A stretch of 64,000 nucleotides of DNA from UBA2357 sp041678045. Its GTDB lineage: Bacteria; Pseudomonadota; Gammaproteobacteria; Burkholderiales; Rhodocyclaceae. The first letter of the stretch is position 1. Every line of letters begins with the position of its first letter. Positions 18,722 through 27,666 of the stretch are shown one piece after another. Both the position numbers and the translations under genes were made by a program. The DNA is taken from NCBI GenBank assembly GCA_041678045.1, contig JBAYOV010000010.1:1-64000 (forward strand). Direction: 5' to 3'. A model generated the notes under the pieces. That model worked only from the letters and a program-made list of their open reading frames with translations, ran no database searches and was not told the DNA's origin.

Positions 18722-18732
18722 GGTCTCGTAAT

Positions 18733-18754
18733 GTGCAACCGATATTAGTTGCAC
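18733..18754. promoter_or_regulatory. Probable HicB operator upstream of hicA
   Basis: Perfect inverted repeat GTGCAAC-N8-GTTGCAC. It encloses the -10 box of the hicA promoter, so binding of an HicB ribbon-helix-helix dimer would block initiation. Autoregulation is known for the family; this particular site is inferred. Confidence 0.65.
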
Positions 18755-18770
18755 TGGTATTCAGCGTCAA
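18742..18770 (-). promoter_or_regulatory. Sigma-70 promoter of hicAB
   Basis: On the minus strand, -35 TTGACG (18770-18765) and -10 TAATAT (18747-18742) are separated by exactly 17 bases. The expected transcript begins about 14 bases before the hicA ATG at 18721, which supports that start codon. Confidence 0.72.
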
Positions 18771-18796
18771 TGCTGCGATTCCAGCCGTGCGGCTGA

Positions 18797-18831
18797 CCCT
18801 GACCGCTCCGAAGCATGGGGGGCGGTCAGGG
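18797..18831 (-). terminator. Hairpin after the DUF697 gene
   Basis: Perfect 10-bp stem CCCTGACCGC / GCGGTCAGGG with a 15-base loop, starting 12 bases beyond the stop at 18843. No clear U-tract follows on the minus strand, so it may be a weak or Rho-assisted terminator. It also insulates the hicAB promoter from the gene upstream. Confidence 0.5.
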
Positions 18832-18842
18832 GGTGGGGGCAA

Positions 18843-19421
18843 TCAGGCGGCAGCGCTGGCGGTCTTGCCTTCTTTGCCTTCCTTGTCGCTCTTGTCGCCG
18901 CGCACCAGGTCTGCGGCCTTGCGCTTGCCTTCTTCGAATTCTTCCTTGAAGCGTTCCTTCATTTCTTCGGGCTTGAAGTCCAGGGTGCTGCCGCCCTTGG
19001 CAAAATGCCAGGCGAACACCTTGCCCAGTGCGTAGGTGGTGGCTGCCACCAGGGTGGGCATGGCGATCACGCCGAAGGCGGTCCCCACGACCGGCACCGA
19101 ACGGAACAGCGAACTCACTGCCAGCCCCACGCCAGTGGCCGGCAGGACCGTGGCCACCAGCGTGCTGATCGAACTCTTCACCGCATTTTCCGAGAACCGC
19201 ACCTCGTAGACGTCGCACAGCTTCGCAATCATGCGCAGCTGAATGGTGCTGCTGGCCACCATCTCGAGCAGCGGCAGCGGCACCAGCCCGCCCACGGCTG
19301 CATACATGGTGTGCTTCTTGATGCAATCACTGGCCTGGCGGGACAGTTCGTCCTTGCGCAGGAACGCCTCTGCGGTGGCGTCTTCCTGAACGGTGTCTTC
19401 TGCAGCGGTCTGTGCGGTCAT
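18843..19421 (-). CDS. DUF697-family membrane-associated protein
   Basis: 192 residues. ATG 19421 is preceded by AGGAGG seven bases upstream, which sets the start. The N-terminal 30 residues are acidic and polar. The core has the DUF697 pattern (KKHTMYAAVGGLVPLPLLEMVASS near 35-58) and several hydrophobic stretches (LVATVLPATGVGLAVSS; GTAFGVIAMPTLVAATTYALG). The last 50 residues are highly charged (KERFKEEFEEGKRKAADLV). Related proteins are found with Era-like GTPases or envelope stress proteins, but no GTPase is adjacent here. Molecular function unknown; inner-membrane location likely. Confidence 0.75.
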   Translation of the reverse strand: MTAQTAAEDTVQEDATAEAFLRKDELSRQASDCIKKHTMYAAVGGLVPLPLLEMVASSTIQLRMIAKLCDVYEVRFSENAVKSSISTLVATVLPATGVGLAVSSLFRSVPVVGTAFGVIAMPTLVAATTYALGKVFAWHFAKGGSTLDFKPEEMKERFKEEFEEGKRKAADLVRGDKSDKEGKEGKTASAAA

Positions 19422-19577
19422 GGTGCTTCCTCCTGGGTGGGTGGCAAAACGCTTCGATTCTACTATGCCAGCAGGAACAAGGGGGGGTGGCTGCGCCGGG
19501 AATTTTTCCTGTGCTTGCAAGTGCTTGCCGGTGGGGTGTGCAGGTGTGGGCATCGCCAGCCCCGCAGTCCGCAGGCC

Positions 19578-19583
19578 TATAAT
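19578..19583 (+). promoter_or_regulatory. Candidate -10 box of the first histidine kinase gene
   Basis: TATAAT sits 55 bases before the kinase ATG at 19638. No convincing -35 is found at 16-18 bases upstream (GCCAGC at 17), so an activator or a weak promoter is likely. Confidence 0.35.
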
Positions 19584-19637
19584 CGGAAGCATCTCGTGTC
19601 CGGGCGGGTGTGCGGCGGCGGTGAAGGAGGGCGGGTG

Positions 19638-21959
19638 ATGATGTCGGTGTTCCAGAGGCCAGGGCGTTTTCGGCGGCGGTTTGTCCTGTTCATGCTGCTG
19701 TCGCTGGTGCCGGCAGTGGTGGCGCTGCTGGTTGCCGGAGCGCTCCAGAAGCGGCATGCAATCGAGGATGCGCGCCGTTTTGCCCGGCAATATGTGCAAT
19801 TCACCACGCTGGAACTGCAGCAGGAAGTGCACGCGATGCGCGACCTGCTCACAGCCATTTCGGTGTCTCCGTTGCTGGTGCCGGACGGCGATGTGGACTG
19901 CCGGACGCTCTTCGGGCGTCTGCTGCGCGACCGGCCGGATATCGTCAACCTCGGTCTTGTCGGGCTGGATGGCCGGATCGTGTGCAGCCTGCAGGAGCAT
20001 GATCCCGACATCCGGGTGTCTGACCGGGACTATTTCCGGAATGCCCTGAAAACCGGGGAACTGGTGAGCAGCCACTACCTCGTGGGGCGGATTTCCGGGG
20101 AAGGTGTGGTGGTGTTTGCGCGGCCGGTGCTGGGAGCGTTTGGCGATCCGGCAGGCGTGGCCTTTGTTGCCACCCGCTTTCATGGCCTGGCCCAGGTGGC
20201 GCAGCACACCGATCTTTCGGTGGAGGATGACCTGCTGCTGGTGCTCGATGGGGCAGGCACGGTGGTGGGGCGCTTCCCCGATGACGGCTCCTGGCGAGGC
20301 AGGCAGCATGCCGATCATGCACTGGTGCAGGCGATGCTGGGCAGCGGTTCGGGCGAGGGCGAATTCGTTTCGCTGGATGGCCGGCCGAGACGCTTTGTGT
20401 TCCAGGCACTGGAGGTGTCCGGGGTGCCCGCCTTTCATGTCGCCATTGGCATGGATGAAAGCCATTTGCTCAGCGATGCGCGCAAGTTCTTCTTGATGGG
20501 GCTGCTTGCGGCGCTGCTGGTGACGGCGCTGTCGGTGTCGGTGCTCTGGTTCGGGTTCGGGCGTGGCACAGGACGGCAACTTGATCGCATCGTCGCCGCA
20601 GCGAACCGGTTGGCGGCCGGCGAGGAGGCGGTGCGTCTGGAAACAGGCCGTGCCGCGCACAGCCGGGATGACGAGTTCGACATGATCGCGCAGGCCTTCA
20701 ATGCCCTGTCGGAGGCGCTCGAACAGCGCCGGCACGACTGGCAGCAGGCGCTGCAGGAGGCCGGCACGGCCAACCGGATGACCACCTCGATACTCGACTC
20801 CCTGAGTGCGCGCATCCAGGTGCTGGACCGCACGGGCCGGGTGATTGCGTGCAACGCCGCCTGCCAGGGCGAGGCCCTGAGAAACGGGCAGGGGGTCGGG
20901 GACAATTACCTGCAGTTGATCGAGCAGGCCGGCTTTCTCGATGCGCAGGTCAGGCACAGCATGTCCAGCGCACTGCACACCTTGCTGAACACCCCCGGCC
21001 GGCCTTGCCTGGCGCCGGACCGGCACTGTCCGAACCCTTGCGCAGTCATCGAGTACCGGCGCATGGACGAGGAGGAGAGCGAGAGCCGCTGGTATGAGAT
21101 GCGTGTGACACCGCTGCGGCGTGAGGAGGGCGGGTTGGTGGTGGCCCATGAGGACATCACCGAGCGCAAGCGCCTGTCGATCCGTCTGGAAGAAATGTTC
21201 GAGCAGGTCGAGCGGAGCAACCGGGAACTGCAGGACTTTGCCTACATCGCTTCTCACGACCTGCAGGAGCCCTTGCGCAAAGTGATCGCGTTCGCGGATC
21301 GCATCGAAAGCCAGTATGCCCCGGTGCTCGACGAGCGGGGGCTGGACTATCTCGCACGCATGAGCGGGGCAGCCCGGCGCATGCAGGTGCTCATCGACGA
21401 CCTGCTGGCCATGTCGCGGGTGACGACCCGGGCGGCGCCCATGCAACGGCTCGACTTGGGCGAAATCACTGCGCAGGTGCTGGTCGATCTGGACGAACGC
21501 TTGCGCGAAAGCGGGGGCCGGGTGCGTGTGGGGCCGCTGCCGGAAGTGGAGGCCGACCCGACGCAGATGCGTCAGTTGATGCAGAACCTGATTGGCAATG
21601 CCCTGAAGTTCGTTGCGCCCGGACAGTCACCGGAAGTTGAGGTGTGCACCGAAGAGGCGCCGGGAGGCTGGGTGACGTTGTGTGTTCAGGACAGGGGGAT
21701 TGGTCTGGACGATGAGGACGGGGCGCGCATCTTCTCGCCTTTCGTGCGCCTGCAGGGCCGGGGGGCGTTTCCCGGCAGCGGTCTGGGGCTGGCCGTCGTG
21801 AAGCGCATTGTGGACCGGCATGGTGGCCGGGTGTGGGCAGGGGCGCGCCCGGGGGGCGGGGCCTGTTTCCGGGTGAGCCTGCCGGTGGCGCAGCCGCCTG
21901 CCGCAGCAGGGCTGGACAGCGTCCCCGAAACCACCGTCCGGAGCGGTTGCATGCCCTGA
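19638..21959 (+). CDS. Membrane-bound hybrid-free sensor histidine kinase (Cache-like / HAMP / PAS)
   Basis: 773 residues from ATG 19638 (a second ATG follows immediately), with AAGGAGG upstream. Order: TM helix near 13-36; periplasmic sensor of about 240 residues with dCache-like features (DRDYFRNALKTGE); TM near 282-303; HAMP; PAS near 385-510; HisKA with His540 in ASHDLQEPLRK; HATPase with N box LMQNLIGNALKF near 648 and DRGIGLDDED near 685. There is no receiver domain. The catalytic half is closely similar to that of the second kinase at 25168-26706. A single-domain response regulator follows after 117 bases and is its likely partner. Confidence 0.93.
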   Translation: MMSVFQRPGRFRRRFVLFMLLSLVPAVVALLVAGALQKRHAIEDARRFARQYVQFTTLELQQEVHAMRDLLTAISVSPLLVPDGDVDCRTLFGRLLRDRPDIVNLGLVGLDGRIVCSLQEHDPDIRVSDRDYFRNALKTGELVSSHYLVGRISGEGVVVFARPVLGAFGDPAGVAFVATRFHGLAQVAQHTDLSVEDDLLLVLDGAGTVVGRFPDDGSWRGRQHADHALVQAMLGSGSGEGEFVSLDGRPRRFVFQALEVSGVPAFHVAIGMDESHLLSDARKFFLMGLLAALLVTALSVSVLWFGFGRGTGRQLDRIVAAANRLAAGEEAVRLETGRAAHSRDDEFDMIAQAFNALSEALEQRRHDWQQALQEAGTANRMTTSILDSLSARIQVLDRTGRVIACNAACQGEALRNGQGVGDNYLQLIEQAGFLDAQVRHSMSSALHTLLNTPGRPCLAPDRHCPNPCAVIEYRRMDEEESESRWYEMRVTPLRREEGGLVVAHEDITERKRLSIRLEEMFEQVERSNRELQDFAYIASHDLQEPLRKVIAFADRIESQYAPVLDERGLDYLARMSGAARRMQVLIDDLLAMSRVTTRAAPMQRLDLGEITAQVLVDLDERLRESGGRVRVGPLPEVEADPTQMRQLMQNLIGNALKFVAPGQSPEVEVCTEEAPGGWVTLCVQDRGIGLDDEDGARIFSPFVRLQGRGAFPGSGLGLAVVKRIVDRHGGRVWAGARPGGGACFRVSLPVAQPPAAAGLDSVPETTVRSGCMP

Positions 21960-22076
21960 GATTTTGCAAAAAGGATATTTCCGGTCGCTTCTTGAGGTGG
22001 GTCAAGCATCCGCGCCAGCTTTGTGCCATGATTTCCCGAAGATACATTCATCGATTCATCGGGCGTGGAACTTGAT

Positions 22077-22514
22077 ATGGTTGAATCGCGTGCGCTCCCG
22101 TGCGTCGTGCTTGCAGATGACGACCCTGACGATTGTCTGCTGATGTGCGATGCCTTCAGCGAAGCCGGTGTGCAGGTCGAACTGCACACACTGCAGGACG
22201 GCGAGATGCTGCTCGACTTCCTGCTGTGCCGTGAAGGCCAGACCGGCTGTGCGACCGGTGCCCTGCCGGTGCTCGTGGTGTGCGACATCAACATGCCGCG
22301 TCTGAGCGGCCTGGAAGCGGTGAGGCAGTTGCGCGCCGAAGATCGTCTGGCCAGCGTTCCCGTGGTGATGATGACCTCCTCGCGTCGTGAAGAGGATCGC
22401 CAGCGTTCGTTCGACTGTGGTGCGAGCGGGCATTATGTGAAGCCTTCGTCCTATCGCGAAATGGTCGACATGGTGCGCGAAATCATGGCACGCTTCGTAT
22501 CGCGTACGGCCTGA
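22077..22514 (+). CDS. Single-domain response regulator (Rcp1-like)
   Basis: 145 residues from ATG 22077, with GGAA seven bases upstream; an in-frame GTG at 22065 is possible. It is a lone receiver with an acidic pocket (ADDDPDDC), phosphoacceptor Asp in VVCDINMPRLSG, Thr in MMTSSRR and Lys in YVKPSS. There is no output domain. Receivers of this length and type pair with phytochrome-like or PAS kinases carrying the ASHDLQEPLRK motif, exactly the type encoded on both sides. It probably relays phosphate rather than binding DNA. Confidence 0.92.
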   Translation: MVESRALPCVVLADDDPDDCLLMCDAFSEAGVQVELHTLQDGEMLLDFLLCREGQTGCATGALPVLVVCDINMPRLSGLEAVRQLRAEDRLASVPVVMMTSSRREEDRQRSFDCGASGHYVKPSSYREMVDMVREIMARFVSRTA

Positions 22515-22558
22515 ACGTTCGTTCTGCACACCCTTTCACCCCGTTTCCAGATACGCGC

Positions 22559-25123
22559 ATGACCGTGACCACGCTGTCTTCTCCTTCTGTCTGTTCAGTG
22601 CTGGTCATCGACGATGACGAGGACGATTTCATTCTCGTGCGCGACATGCTCGCCGATGTCGGCGGGGCCGCCTACCGGGTGGAATGGGTGAGGCACGGGG
22701 CCGAGGCGATTGCGCGGATCGGCCAGGGTGGCGTGGACGCCTGCCTGCTCGATTACCGCCTGGGGGGTGAGGACGGTCTCGATGTGCTGCGCAGGCTGGT
22801 TGCCCTGCCGCGTCACCCGGCGGTCGTCATCGCCACCGGGCAGGGCAACGATCAGATCGACCGCCAGGCGGTGGAGATTGGCGCGGCCGACTATCTGGTG
22901 AAGCGCGAAATGACCTCCGACCGGCTCGATCGCGCGCTCAGATACGCCGTCGGGCAGCGCCGCATGATGCTCACCCTGTCCGAACGCGAGGAACGCCTGC
23001 GCCTGATGCATCGCGCCATCCAGTCGGCGGTCAATGGCGTGCTGATCTGCGATGCCCGCACCGACGACTTTCCGATCGTGTTCGCGAATGCGGCTTTCGA
23101 GCGGATTACCGGTTATCGGCACGACGAGGTGCTGGGGCGCAATCCGCGCTTCCTGAACCAGCACGGGGACGAACACCGCGACGCACAGCAGATGCAGCAG
23201 ATTCACCAGGCGCTGCAGGAGCGGCACGAGGTGCACGTGGTGCTGCGCAATTTTCGCAAGAGCGGGGACATGTTCTGGAACGACATGTTCATTGCCCCGG
23301 TGCGCGACGAGGAGGGCGAGGTCAGCCATTTTGTCGGCATCATCAACGATGTCACCGCGAACAAGCGCTACGAACAGGAACTGGCTCATCAGGCTACGCA
23401 CGATGCGCTCACCGGCCTGCCCAACCGCAACCTGCTGGCCGACCGCTTGTTGCAGGCCGTTGCGCAGGCCCGGCGCCACCAGCGCAACGTGGGGGTCCTG
23501 TTCATCGATCTGGACCACTTCAAGGTGGTCAATGATGGCATCGGCCATCACGTGGGCGATGCCCTGCTGCAGGTGGTGGCGCGCAGGATGTCGGAGATCG
23601 TGCGCGAAGGCGACACGGTGTCCAGGCTGGGGGGCGATGAGTTCGTGATCGTCTGCCCGGAGCTGGACGCTGAGGACGACGTGATGCCGGTGGTCGAGCG
23701 GCTGTACCGGGTGCTTGAAGAGGCGGTCATGCTGGAGGGCGAGCAACTGCGCATCGGCGCCAGCATGGGGCTGGCCTTCTTTCCTAAGGACGGCGACGAT
23801 GCGCAGACCCTGCTGCGCAATGCCGACCTTGCAATGTACCGGGCAAAGGACTGCGGACGGGGGCAGTTCCAGTGCTTCAAACCCGAGCTCGACCGCATGA
23901 TTTCCGAGCGGGTGCGCATCGAGACGATGTTGCGCCGTGCCCTGGAGCGCGGCGAGTTCGAGCTGCACTATCAGCCGCAGGTCAGCGCGGTGTCCGGCCA
24001 ACTGAGCGGGCTGGAGGCCCTGGTGCGCTGGCGCCATCCCGAGCGTGGCCTGATGTTGCCCGGCCAGTTCATCCAGGTGGCCGAGGAAACCCGGCTGATC
24101 GTGCCGATTGGCGAGTGGGTGCTGGAGGAGGCCTGCCGCCAGATGGTGGCGTGGCGGCGCGATCATGACATTGCCGTACCGGTGGCGGTGAATGTGTCGG
24201 TGGCGCAGTTGCAGCGCAATGACTTTCTGGGCACGGTGGGCGACGTGCTGCAGCGCACCGGCCTTGAGCCGCAGTGGCTTGAGCTGGAGATCACCGAAAG
24301 TCTGGTGATGGACAACCCCGAAACCCTGTGCGCGCTGTTTCAGGGCCTGAAGGATCTCGGCGTGCGCATCTGTGTGGACGATTTCGGCACCGGGTATTCG
24401 AACCTGTCCTATCTCAAGCGGCTGCCGGTGGACCGGCTGAAGATCGATCAGTCCTTCGTGCGCGACATCGTGGTCGATCCGGGCGATGCCGCGATCTGCC
24501 GCGCCATCATTGCCGTGGCGCACAACCTGCGGCTGGGGGTGGTGGCCGAAGGCGTGGAAACCGAGGCGCAGGCCGTGTATCTGGGGCGCAGCTTCTGTGA
24601 CGACCTGCAGGGTTACCACATCCAGCGCCCCATACCGGCCGGGGATGTGCCGGCGCTGCTGAAGGGGGCGGCGCCGATGTTCTCGCCTCCCGAGCCGCTC
24701 AGGTCGGTGCGCACGCTGCTGGTGGTCGATGACGAGGTGAATGTGCTGGCTGCCGTGCGGCGGCTGTTGCGCGCAGACGGCTACAAGGTGCTCACCGCCC
24801 AGACCGCCGAAGAGGGCTTTGCCCAGCTCGCATCGCATGAGGTGCAGGTGGTGATTGCAGATCAGCGACTGGGCACCACCATGACCGGCGCCCAGTTCCT
24901 GGAGCGGGTGAAGGACCTGCATCCGCGCACGCTGCGTATCGTGCTGTCCGGATACACCGATCTGGACGCCGTCACGCAATCGGTCAATCGCGGGGCGATC
25001 TACAAATTCCTGCTGAAGCCCTGGGACAACGAGCATCTGCGCAATGAGTTGCGCGAGGCCTTCTGGCACCAGGAGCTCAATGCAGCGGTGCCGCCCGGGG
25101 TGCTCGATGCCGCTGCCGGTTGA
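22559..25123 (+). CDS. REC-PAS-GGDEF-EAL-REC cyclic-di-GMP signalling protein
   Basis: 854 residues. First receiver with DDDEDDF and phosphoacceptor near Asp64 (CLLDYRLGG); PAS with a PAC segment to about 280; GGDEF domain with an intact GGDEF motif near 358 and an RxxD inhibitory site (REGD) five residues before it; EAL domain with EALVRW near 484, VNVSVAQLQ, ESLVMDNPE, DDFGTGYSNLSYL and VVAEGVETEAQ; C-terminal receiver (VVDDEVN near 720, acceptor in VIADQRLG). Both catalytic halves look intact, so the protein may synthesise and degrade c-di-GMP. The two receivers could take phosphate from the two flanking kinases. It has no membrane segment. Confidence 0.94.
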   Translation: MTVTTLSSPSVCSVLVIDDDEDDFILVRDMLADVGGAAYRVEWVRHGAEAIARIGQGGVDACLLDYRLGGEDGLDVLRRLVALPRHPAVVIATGQGNDQIDRQAVEIGAADYLVKREMTSDRLDRALRYAVGQRRMMLTLSEREERLRLMHRAIQSAVNGVLICDARTDDFPIVFANAAFERITGYRHDEVLGRNPRFLNQHGDEHRDAQQMQQIHQALQERHEVHVVLRNFRKSGDMFWNDMFIAPVRDEEGEVSHFVGIINDVTANKRYEQELAHQATHDALTGLPNRNLLADRLLQAVAQARRHQRNVGVLFIDLDHFKVVNDGIGHHVGDALLQVVARRMSEIVREGDTVSRLGGDEFVIVCPELDAEDDVMPVVERLYRVLEEAVMLEGEQLRIGASMGLAFFPKDGDDAQTLLRNADLAMYRAKDCGRGQFQCFKPELDRMISERVRIETMLRRALERGEFELHYQPQVSAVSGQLSGLEALVRWRHPERGLMLPGQFIQVAEETRLIVPIGEWVLEEACRQMVAWRRDHDIAVPVAVNVSVAQLQRNDFLGTVGDVLQRTGLEPQWLELEITESLVMDNPETLCALFQGLKDLGVRICVDDFGTGYSNLSYLKRLPVDRLKIDQSFVRDIVVDPGDAAICRAIIAVAHNLRLGVVAEGVETEAQAVYLGRSFCDDLQGYHIQRPIPAGDVPALLKGAAPMFSPPEPLRSVRTLLVVDDEVNVLAAVRRLLRADGYKVLTAQTAEEGFAQLASHEVQVVIADQRLGTTMTGAQFLERVKDLHPRTLRIVLSGYTDLDAVTQSVNRGAIYKFLLKPWDNEHLRNELREAFWHQELNAAVPPGVLDAAAG

Positions 25124-25167
25124 GCCCGGGGCCACGGTCACAGGTTTCTCATACCTACGGGGCGAGC

Positions 25168-26706
25168 ATGAGTGAGGATGAACCGAACGGGGAGGGGCGG
25201 ACGCATGGCACCGTGTCCCATCGGGCCGAAGAAACCCTGCGCCAGCAAACCGCCCTGCTGAGCATGGCCTCGCGCCTTGGCCGGCTGGGCGTCTGGCTGG
25301 TGGAAGGGGCAAGCGGCCGGCTGGTGTGGTCGGACGAGGTGCGCCGCATTCTCGAGGCGCCGGCCGGCTATGAACCGGCGCTGGAGCGCGATGTGCCGGC
25401 GCTCTACACCCCACAGTACCGCGATGCCGTGGCCGCCGCCGTGGCCGAGTGCATGGCGCGGGGCACGCCGATAGACATGCAGGCGGACATTTTCACGATG
25501 AAGGGCCGGCTGCTGCGGGTCCACATCCTGGGCGAGGCAGGGCGCGATGTCTCGGGGCGCATCGTGCGGGTGCAGGGCACTTTTCAGGACATCACCGAGC
25601 ATTACCAACTGGTGCAGCGCCTGGCCGACAGCGAGGCCCGCTTCCGGGAAATCGCCGAAAACATCCGCGATGTGTTCTGGGTGCGCGGTGTGGACTGGAA
25701 GGTGACGTATGTCAGTCCGGCCTACGAAAACATCTGGGGGCGCCCCTGCGAGGAGCTGTATGCGGATCCGCCGTCGTGGCGCGCTTCGATTCACCCGGAC
25801 GATCTGCCCAGGGTGCTGGCCGCAGGCGCCGACATCGCATGCGAGTACCGCTGCGAATACCGGATCGTCAGGGCGGACGGCTCGGAACGCTGGATCGTCG
25901 ACAGCGGCTTTCCGGTGTTCGACGACAACGGCCAGGTGCTCAGGGTTACCGGCGTGGCCCGCGACATTACCGACCGCAAGCGTGTCGAGCATGACCTGCG
26001 CCGTGCGCTGGAACGGCTCGAACACAGCAACCGCGAACTGGAAGACTTTGCCTATGTGGCCTCGCATGACCTGCAGGAGCCCTTGCGCAAGATCCGCGTC
26101 TTCGCCGACCGTCTCGGCGGCCGTGCAGAACGCCTGGATGAGCAGCAGCGCGACTACCTGGCGCGCATGTCGGCGGCCGCCGACCGCATGCAAAACCTGA
26201 TTCTGGCCTTGCTCGACTATTCCAGAGTGTCCACCCGGGCGCAGACCCTGCAGAGGGTCGGGCTCGATGCGATACTCGATCAGGTGCTCGGGGACCTGGA
26301 GTTGAGCATCGCAGAGCATGGCGCGCGCATTGTGCGTGATCCTCTGCCCGAAGTGCTGGGCGATCCGCTGCAGTTGCAGCAATTGATGCAGAACCTGATT
26401 GCCAATGCGCTCAAGTTCCACCCCCCCGGCGTCGTGCCGGTGGTGCACGTGCGGGGCGGGATCGAGCACGGGGCGCCGTACCTGTGCGTGGCCGACAACG
26501 GCATCGGCATCGATCCGGCACATGTGACGCGCATCTTCCGCCCCTTTCAGCGCCTGCACGGCCGGAGCCGTTACGAAGGCAGCGGAATCGGGCTGGCCAT
26601 CGTGAAGAAGATTGCCGAGCGGCATGGCGCACAGGTGCAGGTGCGCAGCCAGCCGGGGGCGGGCGCCGAGTTTTGCGTGCGCTTTGCCCACGTACCGCCT
26701 TCCTGA
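25168..26706 (+). CDS. Soluble PAS-domain sensor histidine kinase
   Basis: 512 residues from ATG 25168; a TTG at 25120 that overlaps the previous gene is judged less likely. Two PAS domains occupy about residues 30-290 (PAC-type ends at VQGTFQDITEHY and VTGVARDITDRKR). HisKA has VASHDLQEPLRK, and HATPase has LMQNLIANALKF, DNGIGIDP and GSGIGLAIVKK. No transmembrane segment is seen, so the signal is cytosolic. The last 230 residues closely resemble those of the membrane kinase at 19638, indicating a duplicated kinase core. It lies 44 bases after the c-di-GMP protein, probably in one operon with it. Confidence 0.92.
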   Translation: MSEDEPNGEGRTHGTVSHRAEETLRQQTALLSMASRLGRLGVWLVEGASGRLVWSDEVRRILEAPAGYEPALERDVPALYTPQYRDAVAAAVAECMARGTPIDMQADIFTMKGRLLRVHILGEAGRDVSGRIVRVQGTFQDITEHYQLVQRLADSEARFREIAENIRDVFWVRGVDWKVTYVSPAYENIWGRPCEELYADPPSWRASIHPDDLPRVLAAGADIACEYRCEYRIVRADGSERWIVDSGFPVFDDNGQVLRVTGVARDITDRKRVEHDLRRALERLEHSNRELEDFAYVASHDLQEPLRKIRVFADRLGGRAERLDEQQRDYLARMSAAADRMQNLILALLDYSRVSTRAQTLQRVGLDAILDQVLGDLELSIAEHGARIVRDPLPEVLGDPLQLQQLMQNLIANALKFHPPGVVPVVHVRGGIEHGAPYLCVADNGIGIDPAHVTRIFRPFQRLHGRSRYEGSGIGLAIVKKIAERHGAQVQVRSQPGAGAEFCVRFAHVPPS

Positions 26707-26732
26707 GTCTGCCGAAACCCTGTGCCGGCAAG

Positions 26733-26828
26733 GTCCTTCGGCATGCTGTTTCCGTTCGCCCCGAGCTTGTTGAAGGGCGCTGCCGGGACCGGGCTTCGAC
26801 AGCGCCTGTCCTGAGCTCGACGAAGGAC
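26733..26828. repeat. REP-like inverted repeat pair
   Basis: Two REP-like halves lie in opposite orientation: 26752-26778 (CCGTTCGCCCCGAGCTTG, continuing to GAAGGGC) and 26791-26826 (GGGCTTCGACAGCGCCTGTC, continuing to GCTCGACGAAGG). An outer pair GTCCTTCG / CGAAGGAC (26733-26740 and 26821-26828) closes the structure. The same repeat occurs at 27717. Confidence 0.7.
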
Positions 26829-26869
26829 TCAATCCGGACGGTTGGCAGTGACTTTACGGGTCGGGTGAA

Positions 26870-26875
26870 TATAAT
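26870..26875 (+). promoter_or_regulatory. Candidate -10 box of the thioesterase gene
   Basis: TATAAT 35 bases before ATG 26911, directly after the REP pair. TTGGCA at 26842 is too far away (22-base spacer) to be a good -35. If active, it separates thioesterase/PPTase expression from the signalling operon. Confidence 0.4.
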
Positions 26876-26910
26876 GCTTGCCAGTCGAATTTTTCAGGGA
26901 TGCCGAAAGC

Positions 26911-27663
26911 ATGAACGATTTACCGGTCACCTTGTTCTGTCTGCCCTATGCCGGGGGCAATGCACACAGCTATCGGCCCCTGACGCAGGCCCTGTCGTCG
27001 CGGGTGCAGGCGCGCACGCTCGAACTGCCCGGGCGTGGGGTGCGGGGCGGGGAACCCCTGTGTCGCGACATGCAGGCGCTGGTCGACGATGTGTTCGCGC
27101 AACTCGCACCGCAGGCGGTGAAGATCCCCTTTGCGCTGTTCGGTCACAGCATGGGCGGGCTGCTGGCCTATCTGTGCGCGCTGCGGCTGCGCGATGCGGG
27201 TTTGCCTGCGCCACGGGCGCTGTTCGTGTCGGCGCAGGAAGCCCCCGCGCGGCGCGGCGCACCGCCGCAGCCACCGCGCCATCTGCTGCCGGATGCCGCC
27301 TTTCTGGAGATGCTGCGCGCGCTGGGTGGCTGCCCTGACGAGGTACTCGCCGAGCCGCAGCTGATGGCCTACTTCACGCCCATCCTGCGCGCCGACTTTC
27401 AGGCAGTGGATGGCTGGCGGCACCGCCCGCACCGGCCCCTCGATGTGCCGCTCACGGTGTTGCTTGGCGAAGATGACTGCGTGTGCGAGCAGGCCGCAGC
27501 CGCCTGGGCGGAAGAAACCCATGGCCGCTTTGCCCTGCGCCGTTTTCCGGGCGGGCATTTCTACATCCAGCAGCACTGGAGCGACCTGGCCGAGCTGATC
27601 GCGGAGCAGCTTGCGCCGGCTCCCCGTCACGCTCAAGTCGAGCGGAAGCATACGCCTGCCTGA
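26911..27663 (+). CDS. Type II thioesterase for NRPS/PKS editing
   Basis: 250 residues starting MNDLPVTLFCLPYAGG at ATG 26911. Alpha/beta-hydrolase of the GrsT / RifR kind: Ser80 in GHSMGG, Asp in LLGEDD, and His in GGHFYI. The usual role of this family is to remove mis-primed or stalled acyl groups from carrier proteins. It is separated from the synthetase genes by about 9 kb of unrelated-looking genes but is paired with the PPTase that such synthetases need, so it probably serves the same pathway. Confidence 0.92.
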   Translation: MNDLPVTLFCLPYAGGNAHSYRPLTQALSSRVQARTLELPGRGVRGGEPLCRDMQALVDDVFAQLAPQAVKIPFALFGHSMGGLLAYLCALRLRDAGLPAPRALFVSAQEAPARRGAPPQPPRHLLPDAAFLEMLRALGGCPDEVLAEPQLMAYFTPILRADFQAVDGWRHRPHRPLDVPLTVLLGEDDCVCEQAAAAWAEETHGRFALRRFPGGHFYIQQHWSDLAELIAEQLAPAPRHAQVERKHTPA

Positions 27664-27666
27664 GAC

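Noticed and set aside
19005..21959. 984-codon version of the first histidine kinase
   Set aside because: The upstream part is opposite the DUF697 gene; ATG 19638 has a ribosome site and precedes the first membrane helix.
21960..22060. CTTGA / TCAAG hairpin before the response regulator as terminator
   Set aside because: Only a 5-bp stem and no T-tract; a terminator call is not justified.
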